A DNA stretch of 64,000 nt from JAJRVM01 sp041752115 (GTDB taxonomy: Bacteria; Planctomycetota; Planctomycetia; Pirellulales; Pirellulaceae), in NCBI GenBank assembly GCA_041752115.1, contig JBGSHS010000177.1:116843-180842 (forward strand), given 5' to 3'. Shown here one piece after another: positions 18,017 to 25,967 of this stretch; position 1 is the first letter of the stretch, and every line of letters begins with the position of its first letter. The notes under the pieces are model-generated. The model was given only the letters and a program-made list of their open reading frames with translations, had not been told where the DNA came from and ran no database searches. A program made the position numbers and the translations under genes.

Positions 18017-19406
18017 TACACCAGGTGCCCGAATTCTGATCGCTGACGATGAGCCTCTCTATTTGAGGACAACGGGCGACCTGTTGCGCAAAGCTGGCTA
18101 CTGGTGCCAATGCGTAGGGGATACGGACGCTGCACTTGAGGCGCTCTCTCGCGACTCGTTCGATCTTATCCTGTCCGACTTGAATATGCCGGGCAATATG
18201 AATCTCGAGCTGTTGCGCCAGGGCCGACAGAACTGGGCCCATATCCCGCTCATCGTCGTCACCGGCGTCCCCTCGCTGCCGACCGCCATCGAAAGCATCC
18301 GCCTGGGCATCACCGACTATCTTCTCAAGCCGGTGAAGTACGAGGATCTGCTGACCAGCGTCCGACGAGCGCTGGCACAGCGATCGCAGGTCATGCCTGC
18401 CGCGGAACGCGACGACGCGCAACGCCGCGCCCTGGCCCGACATTTTCCCGAGATCGTCGGGATCAGTCGCCAGATGCTTGAGTTGTTCGACATCATGGAT
18501 CGCGTGTCCGGCACCAATACCAATATTCTGATCACGGGGGAAAGCGGGACGGGCAAGGAAATCGTCGCACGTGCCATCCACCGGCACAGCCCGCGGGCGG
18601 CACACGCCTTCCACGTCATCGACTGCACGGCGGTTCCCGAGTCCTTGTTCGAATCGGTCCTTTTCGGACATGTCAAAGGTTCGTTTACGGGCGCCGTGAG
18701 GGACCAGCCAGGTCTCTTGCGGGAATGCGACCAGGGCACGGCTTTCTTCGACGAAATCGGCGAGCTGCCGGCGACCCTGCAGGCGAAACTGCTCCGGGTC
18801 GTTCAGGAGCAGACGTTCACTCCGGTTGGTGAAAGCACGCCGGTACACGTCGACACGCGGTTCATCTGCGCAACGAACCGCGATCTGCAGCTGGAGGTCA
18901 ATTCGGGCAGGTTCCGTCGCGACCTGTTCTACCGTCTCGGTGTGATTCATATTGAATTACCCCCTCTGCGTCAGCGAGGTGGCGATGTGATCTTGCTGGC
19001 GGAGCACTTCTTGGAAATGCTGCGGCCTGGCGGTTCGCACGATTACCGGTTCTCGGGGGAGGTCATCGCCTGCTTCCAACGCTATGCGTGGCCAGGCAAC
19101 GTCCGGGAACTTCGCAACGTCGTCGAGCGCGCACTGGCCCTGACCCGCTCGTCCTGGATCGAGGCCCAGGACCTCCCGACAGCGATTCAGCCTCCCGCGC
19201 TGGACGCACAACCCTGCGGCGCGGATGCTGCAGGAACGTCTCGCGAGGAGGCGTTGGACAGTGCCGAGTACAGATACCTCACGTCGTTGCTGCGAGAGCA
19301 TCACGGAAATGTGTCACAAGCAGCCCAGCAGGCGGGCATGTCGCGGCAGGGAATGCACAAACTCCTGAAAAAACATCAGATTTCCGCCCACGAGTATCGC
19401 TGCTGA
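18009..19406 (+). CDS. NtrC-family sigma-54-dependent response regulator
   Basis: 465 residues. An N-terminal receiver domain has acidic residues in ADDE and the phospho-acceptor Asp57 in LILSDLNMPG, and Lys in LLKPVKYED. A sigma-54 AAA+ domain follows at about 145-385: Walker A GESGTGKE, the sigma-54 contact loop as GSFTGA (the usual form is GAFTGA), Walker B GTAFFDEIGELP, then RFICATNRDL and the arginine-finger region FRRDLFYRLGV. The C-terminus is a Fis-type helix-turn-helix (GNVSQAAQQAGMSRQGMHKL). It activates transcription from -24/-12 promoters when phosphorylated by the partner kinase. The target genes are not apparent from the sequence. Confidence 0.95.
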   Translation: MSDTPGARILIADDEPLYLRTTGDLLRKAGYWCQCVGDTDAALEALSRDSFDLILSDLNMPGNMNLELLRQGRQNWAHIPLIVVTGVPSLPTAIESIRLGITDYLLKPVKYEDLLTSVRRALAQRSQVMPAAERDDAQRRALARHFPEIVGISRQMLELFDIMDRVSGTNTNILITGESGTGKEIVARAIHRHSPRAAHAFHVIDCTAVPESLFESVLFGHVKGSFTGAVRDQPGLLRECDQGTAFFDEIGELPATLQAKLLRVVQEQTFTPVGESTPVHVDTRFICATNRDLQLEVNSGRFRRDLFYRLGVIHIELPPLRQRGGDVILLAEHFLEMLRPGGSHDYRFSGEVIACFQRYAWPGNVRELRNVVERALALTRSSWIEAQDLPTAIQPPALDAQPCGADAAGTSREEALDSAEYRYLTSLLREHHGNVSQAAQQAGMSRQGMHKLLKKHQISAHEYRC

Positions 19407-20051
19407 CTGCACGGGGCGGTTTGACGGCCAGCGTTCGGCTGAAGCCAAGTCCCACCCAAGCCGTCCATCGAAAAGTCTGAATCGCAACGATCATACCGAT
19501 TTCACCGTTCGCCGATTCCCAGATCAACTGCCGTGCGCACTAACCGTCCATGTTGCCGTCTCTCGAATATCTGCCCGACTGAGCTTGCGTTGGGAAGCGT
19601 CGTCTCAGTTGAATCGCGACAATCGATCGACGAGGCCGCTGATTCTGATAGCCTGGCCTCCAACAACAACGCCTGCGATCGTTTCGGTAACGCTACGCCA
19701 TCAAGGGCGCTTGCCCACAACCCGGTGAGTTCGCCGCCACCTGTTGTCGATCAACGCTCGCGCTGGACCGTTGTGCCCTCACGGAGACACAGAGACACGG
19801 AGAGCAGGAACGCCACACCGAAACCAGCAAGTAACGCACTTCACACTGACCAGCCAGAGATAGGTGAGCAGTTGCTTCTTGTAAGCCGGGTGCACCTTGC
19901 ACGGCATGGTGTCACGCGCTTGTGCATTACAACAAGGAAACCGCTGGAGCTACCGGCATGACGGGATAGAACAGAGTCGATGATGAGGTGCGTGTTTCCG
20001 GCCGTTGTACTCCGGAAGGACCATGTCCCGATGACCGTCCATTTCTTTACA
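19407..20051. other. long intergenic stretch, no gene recognised
   Basis: No convincing reading frame downstream of the NtrC-type gene. At 19776-19802 there is a short inverted relative of the 'ctccgtgtctctgtgcctccgtgag' core of the dispersed repeat that starts at 20052. Nothing else was recognised. Confidence 0.5.
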
Positions 20052-20370
20052 GCGGATCACCACTCGGATGGACCGCACGGAGCTCACAGAGAAGCGTAAG
20101 ATCGGCCGGAGGTTCTTCAGAAGGTCTTGCCCACTTCCTCCGCGCCCTGCCCTCCGTGTCTCTGTGCCTCCGTGAGAGAAAACGAGTCCGAGAGAAAACG
20201 AAGCCTACCTCCATCCCGTGAGGTCGGCGGAATTGCAAAGCATGGGTAGACGCTGCGCGGGTGACCTGCCATGGGCTCACATTCACCACAGCACCGGCAC
20301 TGAGGATTCCTGAGCACAGCGCATAGCGATACCTTGAAGCACTGCGGTACCCGCGGACCGGTCAGGTCCT
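20052..20370 (+). repeat. dispersed repeat R1, full-length copy a (about 320 bp)
   Basis: Aligns by eye over its whole length with 43479-43805. Shared landmarks in order: actcggatggac, acagagaagcgtaagatcgg, acttcctccgcg, ccctccgtgtctctgtgcct, ccgtgagagaaaacgagtcc, gacgctgcg, gtgacctgc, caccacagcaccggcac, cgcggaccgg. A partial, more diverged copy is at 28616-28770. The element has no significant open frame and no obvious terminal inverted repeats. Confidence 0.8.
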
Positions 20371-20727
20371 GTCAAAGTGCAGACGCTCAGGTGAACGCAC
20401 CGAATGCTTCAGGCCACGTTGTGACAATTCCGAGGCACACTCACGCGTCAGGACAGCTTCCGTAGAATGCCTGCATTGCCGCGGTGGCCAGACATCCACT
20501 CGTTGGTCACTCATTGCGATGCTGGGATTTCTCCCAGCGTCAGTGACACTGCCGGAAGAACACATCCATAATCAACGGATTCGATCAGGGCCACTCCCCG
20601 TGCGAGTTCAACACCGCCACTAGCCTGAAGGCAATCCTGAATGACTTGCAGACCGTCAACACGACGCTTGCAAGGCTCCCCGCCTTGGCTGACATACTTG
20701 AGCACCGCGATTGGCTTCGCCGTCCAG
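20371..20727. other. intergenic region, nothing recognised
   Basis: Stretch between repeat R1a and the TIR/FGE chimera. Short frames on both strands have no family-like motifs. Confidence 0.4.
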
Positions 20728-21078
20728 CTACGGCAGCGCCAGTGCCGGCTCCGCCGCGCTCCCTTCGTCCCTCCGCCCGATGGCTTCGCCCAGTTCCCTT
20801 TCGCCCGCCTCCGGCGTGACGCCAGACGGACTCAGGACCAGCCGGAACCCCAGGTTGAGCGCGCGGTTCGTCGGAGCGAACGAGTGGCGGAACGACGACC
20901 GGCTCGCAGCCAGAGCCATTTCCAGCGCACCTACCCAATCCCGCCCCGGCGTCAGGTACCACTGGTCGAGGAAACAGGTACAGCCGAGATTCTTCAGCTG
21001 GTCCGCGACCTCGAGCACGACGGGCCGATCCTGCGAGCTATAGCTGAGGAATGCATCGAAAGGCCTGGAGTTGTTCAT
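20728..21078 (-). pseudogene. TIR domain fused to the C-terminal tail of a formylglycine-generating-enzyme-like domain (internal deletion remnant)
   Basis: 117 residues from ATG 21078; the frame is open further upstream but loses meaning. Residues 1-59 are the front of a TIR domain: FDAFLSYSSQDRPVVLEVAD, LGCTCFLDQWYLTPGRDW, ALEMALAAS. The text then jumps to the extreme C-terminus of an FGE/SUMF1-type enzyme: RSSFRHSFAPTNRALNLGFR, LVLSPSG. Proteins with TIR followed by a full FGE-sulfatase domain are known in planctomycetes, so this looks like such a gene that lost its middle. The join falls in ALAAS-RSS, where both domains naturally have an 'A-S-R-S' stretch, which suggests deletion at short homology. 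Neither half should be active. Confidence 0.65.
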
Positions 21079-21289
21079 CGAGGTACCATACTCCTGTGCC
21101 AACCAATGGTTCAGGGACGCTGCCCGACGCGCAAGACGCGGCACCGAATCGGCATTATAAGCCAAAGACAGTGCGATTCGCCCCCAAATCCACCCCGCAG
21201 AGGCACGCAATCCACACTCTGCCAACGGACCTGTGCGGATGGTCAGGCGGGTTGTCAGAGTCTTCAAGGGAAAGGCAGCCTTGGTGACC

Positions 21290-21420
21290 AGTAGTTGCCA
21301 AACCGGCTTTCCGCCGGCACAGGGCCGGCGGGGTGGCTCCCCGCCGGCGCGCAACCTCGCAACGCGGGCTCCCCACCGGCTCCATGCCGGTGGGAGCCAG
21401 GTTTGGAAACTACTCCTCCC
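21290..21420. repeat. GC-rich palindrome cluster
   Basis: Between 21299 and 21410 the sequence has several nested inverted repeats: ccgccggcacagggccggcgg, gtggctccccgccgg and its inverse, and ccaccggctccatgccggtgg. They are framed by ttgccaaaccggc and gccaggtttggaaac. The frame gtttccaaacctggctcccaccggcat...accggcttt is typical of a stacked hairpin or REP-like cluster. No gene is seen here. Confidence 0.55.
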
Positions 21421-21441
21421 GTCTGTCTGGCAAGTAATGGA

Positions 21442-21867
21442 ATGGCCGTGGGATTGATCAGTTTCAAGATCGACGACCAGAAGAATTACCGAGTGGACGG
21501 GATCACCTTCGCACGATCGATCACATTAGGGAGCGACTCGCTGCACAATTGGGGAAAACGAAACCCGGAATCGCAGCTGAAAGAAATGGAACGGGTCAGC
21601 GATCAGTTTGCGGAACGCTACGGATGTCGATGCGCCTATCTTGCCGGTCTTCACATGTTGCTCGACTCGATAATCTACTTTGCATGTTGTGGTGACCTGG
21701 CCAACGATTGGTTTCAGTTCATCGTCCCATTCGAGGCTCGACAACAACAAGAGTACAACCTGTACCAGTTGCGGGGGTTGAAGAGTTCGAAGCTCAGGGC
21801 CATCCGAGATCGCATGGCGTCTTTCCATCCGCGGCCACGCCACGAACGGTCCTGGTCGCCGTTGTCA
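21442..21867 (+). CDS. putative hypothetical protein or fragment (end uncertain)
   Basis: From ATG 21442 the frame reads MAVGLISFKIDDQKNYRVDG, LHNWGKRNPESQLKEMERVS, YGCRCAYLAGLHMLLDSIIY, QFIVPFEARQQQEYNLYQLR, with protein-like alternation of hydrophobic and charged residues. The frame stays open far past 21.9 kb, where the text becomes low-quality and then runs antisense into the RTX gene, so the true end was probably lost by frameshift. No family recognised. Confidence 0.25.
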
Positions 21868-22126
21868 ACATTCTTCAGCACGAGGTGCGCCGGATCTCAG
21901 CACGAGGTGCGCCGGATCCTTGTACAGCCGTGCGCGTCGTGCGAACAGCTCTTGGTCCATTCGACCACGGACCTGTGCCTCAGCTCGAATGAGATAGCGC
22001 TCGGCGGCCTCCCAGCGTCTCCGACGCTCGAACGGATCATCGCCTACGTCCGCGTATTCCAGCACCCGCAGGCGATCCACCGACTCAGGACATCAGCTGC
22101 GCTGTCCAATAGGGCGTACTTCGCCG

Positions 22127-24649
22127 TCATGCCGTCCCGTTATCCCCCGGAAGGTAGGCTATGCCCTGTCCCCCGACATACTTCGCACGAAGATAGGCAA
22201 AGAACTGCGGTATGCGATCCGTCGTCGCCCAATAGTAGCCAGACAGGTCCACGTATCCGAAGTACTCTTGCCATAACGAGGCCCAGTATTCGCGTGGGTC
22301 GTCCCAGCCGGAAGCGTAATACTCGAAGGTTGACCAGATCGGATTGCGATCGTCGGAGTCCCAATTATGGGCGACAGCATGGATGACCAGACTTCGAATC
22401 AGCCGGTTCTCTTGCGCGGAATTCTCATTCCAATCTGCCACGGGAGTTGCGGGCGAGTAGTGAAACAGCAGCGATTGCAGTTGCGGAATCTGGTAGAGAG
22501 GATCGTCAGCGGCAACCTTCTCGAACTTCATCGGACCGTCGGCCTTCGTCAAGATGACGGTGCTTCCGACAGCACGCTGCAACTGACGAAACGCCCGATC
22601 CATCGTCTCGATCTCCAATTCCGTCCACGTGGACGATCCGTCGACAAATTGAATCTCCACATCTGCGCCAGAAAAATCGATCTTCACGTCACGCGTGCGT
22701 GTCAGAAAACGGTCACCCAGTGAACCTCCCGAGAGAAAATCGAAATCGGTGTCGCTGCCCCCATAGAGTCCGTCATCCCCTGTGCCGCCAAACAAGTAAT
22801 CGATGCCGTCGCCCCCGAATAAGCGATCGTCATCCATTTGACCGTAGAGCATATCATTTCCGGAGTCGCCCCAGAGACTGTCGTCTCCCCCGCCACCGTA
22901 CAGCGTATCGTTACCAGCTAACCCGTGGATGACGTTGTCACGAAGGTTTCCGTAGAGTACATCGTCGAAGCGACTGCCGAAGATGTCGTCAATGGCTTGT
23001 GCCGTGTCCAACGTCAACTTCAGGTGGTCAGGGTGAACGACTTGCAGTGCGGAGCTTTCCAGATCCAACCTCACGGCCCCGTCGAATCTGCTCAAGTCGA
23101 TCGTGTTCTTCGACGAATCTCCGTACGCGGTGCGGGTGATTGTGTCATGTCCCAACCGGCCACCGGAAAAGACAAATCGGTTGTAACCGTCTCCTCCGTC
23201 CAGTTTGTCATCTCCTCCCGCACCAATGATGGTGTCATCTCCAGCGACTCCTTCGAGCACATCATTCCCGGAACCACCATCGAGCAGGTCGTCACCTTCC
23301 GCAGCTCTGATGTGATCATCCAAGCCGTTTCCACAAATCGTGCAGTCCGGAATGGGCTGGCCATCCGACACAAACGGCATGAAGCGACCATCGAGGAGAA
23401 ACGCCTCCCTGTTCGGGATATCGCCAATGCGGATCACGTCCGCGGCCTCGCTGCCATTGATCCGAATCGATGTAACACGATCTCCGGGAAATGAACGGTA
23501 CTGTGCGACGCCGCGCAAGTTCGTAGTGGTTACGTAGAGACGACCATTGAGGACCGGTGACACCGCGGTCAGCCCGCCGCGCAATCCCACATTCAACACC
23601 AACTGGGATCCGATCAGCTGAACGGTCGTGTCCGCTTCATGGACGATGAATCGGAATGCATTTGGACCGCCGGGCGCGTCGTAGGCCATCAAGGTGAATT
23701 CATCCATGCCGTCATGATCGATATCCCGCAGGGCGATACCTGCTCCTTCGCCCTCCCAACCGCGGCCTGCCACCTCAATGGGCGCACTCGACCAATCGGC
23801 CTGGCCGGCGGCTGTGATGTTATAGCCGATCTTCACGCGGAATGTGTTCGCTCTCGCAGAATTGTCATAGGCCATGAGCACCAGGTCCGGGCGCTGATCT
23901 GCGTCCAGGTCTCCTAGCGCAATCCCGGCCCCGTCAGCCGAATGCCCCACGCCTCCCACTCTGATGATCCCGCCGACGGATTGCGGCACACCGCTGGCGT
24001 TGAGGTTGTAGGCAATCCGCAGGCGAAAAGTATTCGCGCCGGCCGGATCGTCGTAGGCCATGAAAATCGCATCCGGGCGCGGATCGCCGTCGAGGTTGCC
24101 GATGGTCAGGCCGGCTCCAGCTCCTTCCCAACCGACACCCAGGACCTGCTGGCGCGGGCCCCACGAGGCAACAAACCCCGATGCGTCCATGTCGAATCCG
24201 ACAACATAGCGAAAACTGTTTGCCCCAGCCGGATTGTCGTACGCCATCAAGACAATCTCGGGACGGGAATCGCCGTCCAAGTCGGTAACCGCCAAGCCTG
24301 CACCCTGCCCCAGAGTCCCCAGTGAAGGGCCCGTCCGGACCGGTGACCAATGCGCGGGGACGCCTCTCGCATCCACGTCGTAACCGATGCGATAGCGGAA
24401 CCTGTTCGGCCCATCCTCTTCGCTGTATGCCATCGCAATCACGTCATCTAACCCATTCTTGTCCAGGTCAACATAAGCCAGATCTGCACCGGCTCCCACG
24501 TCACCAACACCGGCCGCCTCATGAAAACTCGTCAGCAGATCGCGGTCATCCAGTTTCTCACAAAGTGGTCGGCGTTGCCGCCGCCGACTACGAGAACACC
24601 GATCCCAGATTCTGTGTCGTGCCCGCTCGCGTGTTCTGCTTGTTGACAT
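22127..24649 (-). CDS. surface protein with LEPR-XLL motif, FG-GAP/VCBS repeats, RTX repeats and a degenerate metallopeptidase-like C-terminus
   Basis: 840 residues from ATG 24649 (GGGAG nine bases upstream). The N-terminus is Arg-rich and carries LCEKLDDRDLL, a LEPR-XLL-type sorting motif typical of planctomycete surface proteins. Residues 45-340 are FG-GAP/VCBS-like propeller repeats (ADLAYVDLDKNGLDDVIAMA, DLDGDSRPEIVLMAYD, NLDGDPRPDAIFMAYD). Residues 430-640 hold RTX calcium-binding nonapeptides (GLAGNDTLYGGGGDDSLWGD). The end resembles a zinc peptidase domain with LVIHAVAHNWD, where HExxH would be expected; the catalytic Glu position is Ala. It is likely exported and calcium-stabilised. 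Role could be adhesion or matrix; proteolysis looks unlikely. Confidence 0.85.
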   Translation of the reverse strand: MSTSRTRERARHRIWDRCSRSRRRQRRPLCEKLDDRDLLTSFHEAAGVGDVGAGADLAYVDLDKNGLDDVIAMAYSEEDGPNRFRYRIGYDVDARGVPAHWSPVRTGPSLGTLGQGAGLAVTDLDGDSRPEIVLMAYDNPAGANSFRYVVGFDMDASGFVASWGPRQQVLGVGWEGAGAGLTIGNLDGDPRPDAIFMAYDDPAGANTFRLRIAYNLNASGVPQSVGGIIRVGGVGHSADGAGIALGDLDADQRPDLVLMAYDNSARANTFRVKIGYNITAAGQADWSSAPIEVAGRGWEGEGAGIALRDIDHDGMDEFTLMAYDAPGGPNAFRFIVHEADTTVQLIGSQLVLNVGLRGGLTAVSPVLNGRLYVTTTNLRGVAQYRSFPGDRVTSIRINGSEAADVIRIGDIPNREAFLLDGRFMPFVSDGQPIPDCTICGNGLDDHIRAAEGDDLLDGGSGNDVLEGVAGDDTIIGAGGDDKLDGGDGYNRFVFSGGRLGHDTITRTAYGDSSKNTIDLSRFDGAVRLDLESSALQVVHPDHLKLTLDTAQAIDDIFGSRFDDVLYGNLRDNVIHGLAGNDTLYGGGGDDSLWGDSGNDMLYGQMDDDRLFGGDGIDYLFGGTGDDGLYGGSDTDFDFLSGGSLGDRFLTRTRDVKIDFSGADVEIQFVDGSSTWTELEIETMDRAFRQLQRAVGSTVILTKADGPMKFEKVAADDPLYQIPQLQSLLFHYSPATPVADWNENSAQENRLIRSLVIHAVAHNWDSDDRNPIWSTFEYYASGWDDPREYWASLWQEYFGYVDLSGYYWATTDRIPQFFAYLRAKYVGGQGIAYLPGDNGTA

Positions 24650-25655
24650 TGCCTGCGTCTCCCATCGCACAAATGAAAACCACCCCGCTCGGCATCCGCC
24701 CGTCCCGCTTATTTGCTCGGGTTTCCACAACCACAGCTACGCACGCCGATCATTAGACTTATACCGCAGACATCCTCCTACTGCTATAGCTCTAGACCCT
24801 TCTATATGCTCATGCTATATGTGCTATGCAACAGGACATGGGTCCGTGCCGGCACGACACTTTTCTGACACATCGGGCCACGCGTCGCGTGTTCTTGACA
24901 GCGGGGTATCGCGCGGAGCTCCTGTCCAGTTTCCGGAGAGAGTCGTCAAGTGACGTACGCGTCAGGCCCGGTCACTGACAAGGACTCGAGTCGGCGGGCA
25001 AGTAGGGTGACGGCGCCCGAACATCGACTCCCACCGGATCACGATCGCATGCCCGGGAGTGTCGTGTAGATTTTCGTGTGTGTCACCGACTTCATCGTCA
25101 CCGAAGTCATTTGGCCTGGAACGTTTCGACGATTGACACACGCGATCTTATTTCACAATAATCGCGGTAGCACTTCTACAATGGTGGGTTGTCAGCCAAC
25201 ACAGTCCTCGGACCCAGCTCCCTACCGGCCTTGTGCAAGTAGGAGCAGGATTTGAAAACTACTGTGCCTCCGCGTTGGCACGGATTGCGGATTGCAGAGT
25301 AAGGAGCCCAGATTGATGAAGTGAAGCCCCGCCGAAAACCGAGCGGGGAGGCAGGGGTTCGTCTGAGCCCGCCAGAAGTTCCCAATGGCGACAGGCCCGC
25401 CAACCAAACAGGGAGAACGCCATCCCTGGGCCCGTTCCCGCTGGTCGCTAGAACATGACTCGGAATTCCCGTCTTCTTCTCTGAAAGCAGACGAACTCGT
25501 CGGTGCGATGCCGGCGAGAGTGGCTCTCCACCAGTTCCGCACCGGTGCGAGCGGGTTTGGCGTCTGGTCGTCGACTACGCAATAGCTGATAGAATATGAT
25601 ATGTCCGGCTGCTTTTCCACACGCGATGGCTCGAGAAGGTTGACCTGCGGTTGCG
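24650..25655. other. 1-kb intergenic region with a repeat shared with 47.9 kb
   Basis: No gene is seen. At 25387-25452 the sequence gcgacaggcccgccaacca/aacagggagaacgccatccc and following bases match 47938-48000 with few changes (repeat R2). Near 24785-24830 there is a short AT-richer tract (tatatgctcatgctatatgt) that could hold the promoter of the RTX gene or of nothing in particular. Confidence 0.5.
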
Positions 25656-25937
25656 ATGGAATCACACACGGTACTTATTCGACGTATGAGAATGTTTCAG
25701 CGCGGCGGGATCTGTGCGACCGAAATGTGGATGCCGCCGTTCGAGAGTCTTTTGCCCGATGACGTCGACGCGTTTCTCGACGGCGTCGACGACGACTTGC
25801 AGCAGCTGATTTTGCACGAGTATACAGGCTTGGCAAGTTACCGCTTCCTCCCAACGTGGATCGAGCAGTATGCCCTTGCAGAACGGGACACGATCTTGGC
25901 GATCAAGCAATGGTGTGAGAAGCGATTGGCATCGTGA
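25656..25937 (+). CDS. small acidic protein, putative partner of the downstream APH-like/TPR protein
   Basis: Up to 93 residues; internal ATGs at 25686, 25692 and 25725 offer shorter starts, and no strong ribosome site decides. The conserved-looking body is MPPFESLLPDDVDAFLDGVD, DDLQQLILHEYTGLASYRFL, AERDTILAIKQWCEKRLAS: acidic, helical, no signal peptide. It ends 30 bases before the next gene in the same direction, so the two are probably one operon. I do not recognise the family. Given the neighbour, a small adaptor or effector-associated domain is a reasonable guess. Confidence 0.5.
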   Translation: MESHTVLIRRMRMFQRGGICATEMWMPPFESLLPDDVDAFLDGVDDDLQQLILHEYTGLASYRFLPTWIEQYALAERDTILAIKQWCEKRLAS

Positions 25938-25967
25938 CGCACCACGTACACGAAAGGGAACAGCGAC

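Noticed and set aside
21865..22080. Minus-strand frame with RWEAAERYLIRAEAQVRGRM
   Set aside because: Looks helical, but it is short, Arg-rich, has no start signal, and lies next to the RTX gene end; it may be a remnant but cannot be supported.
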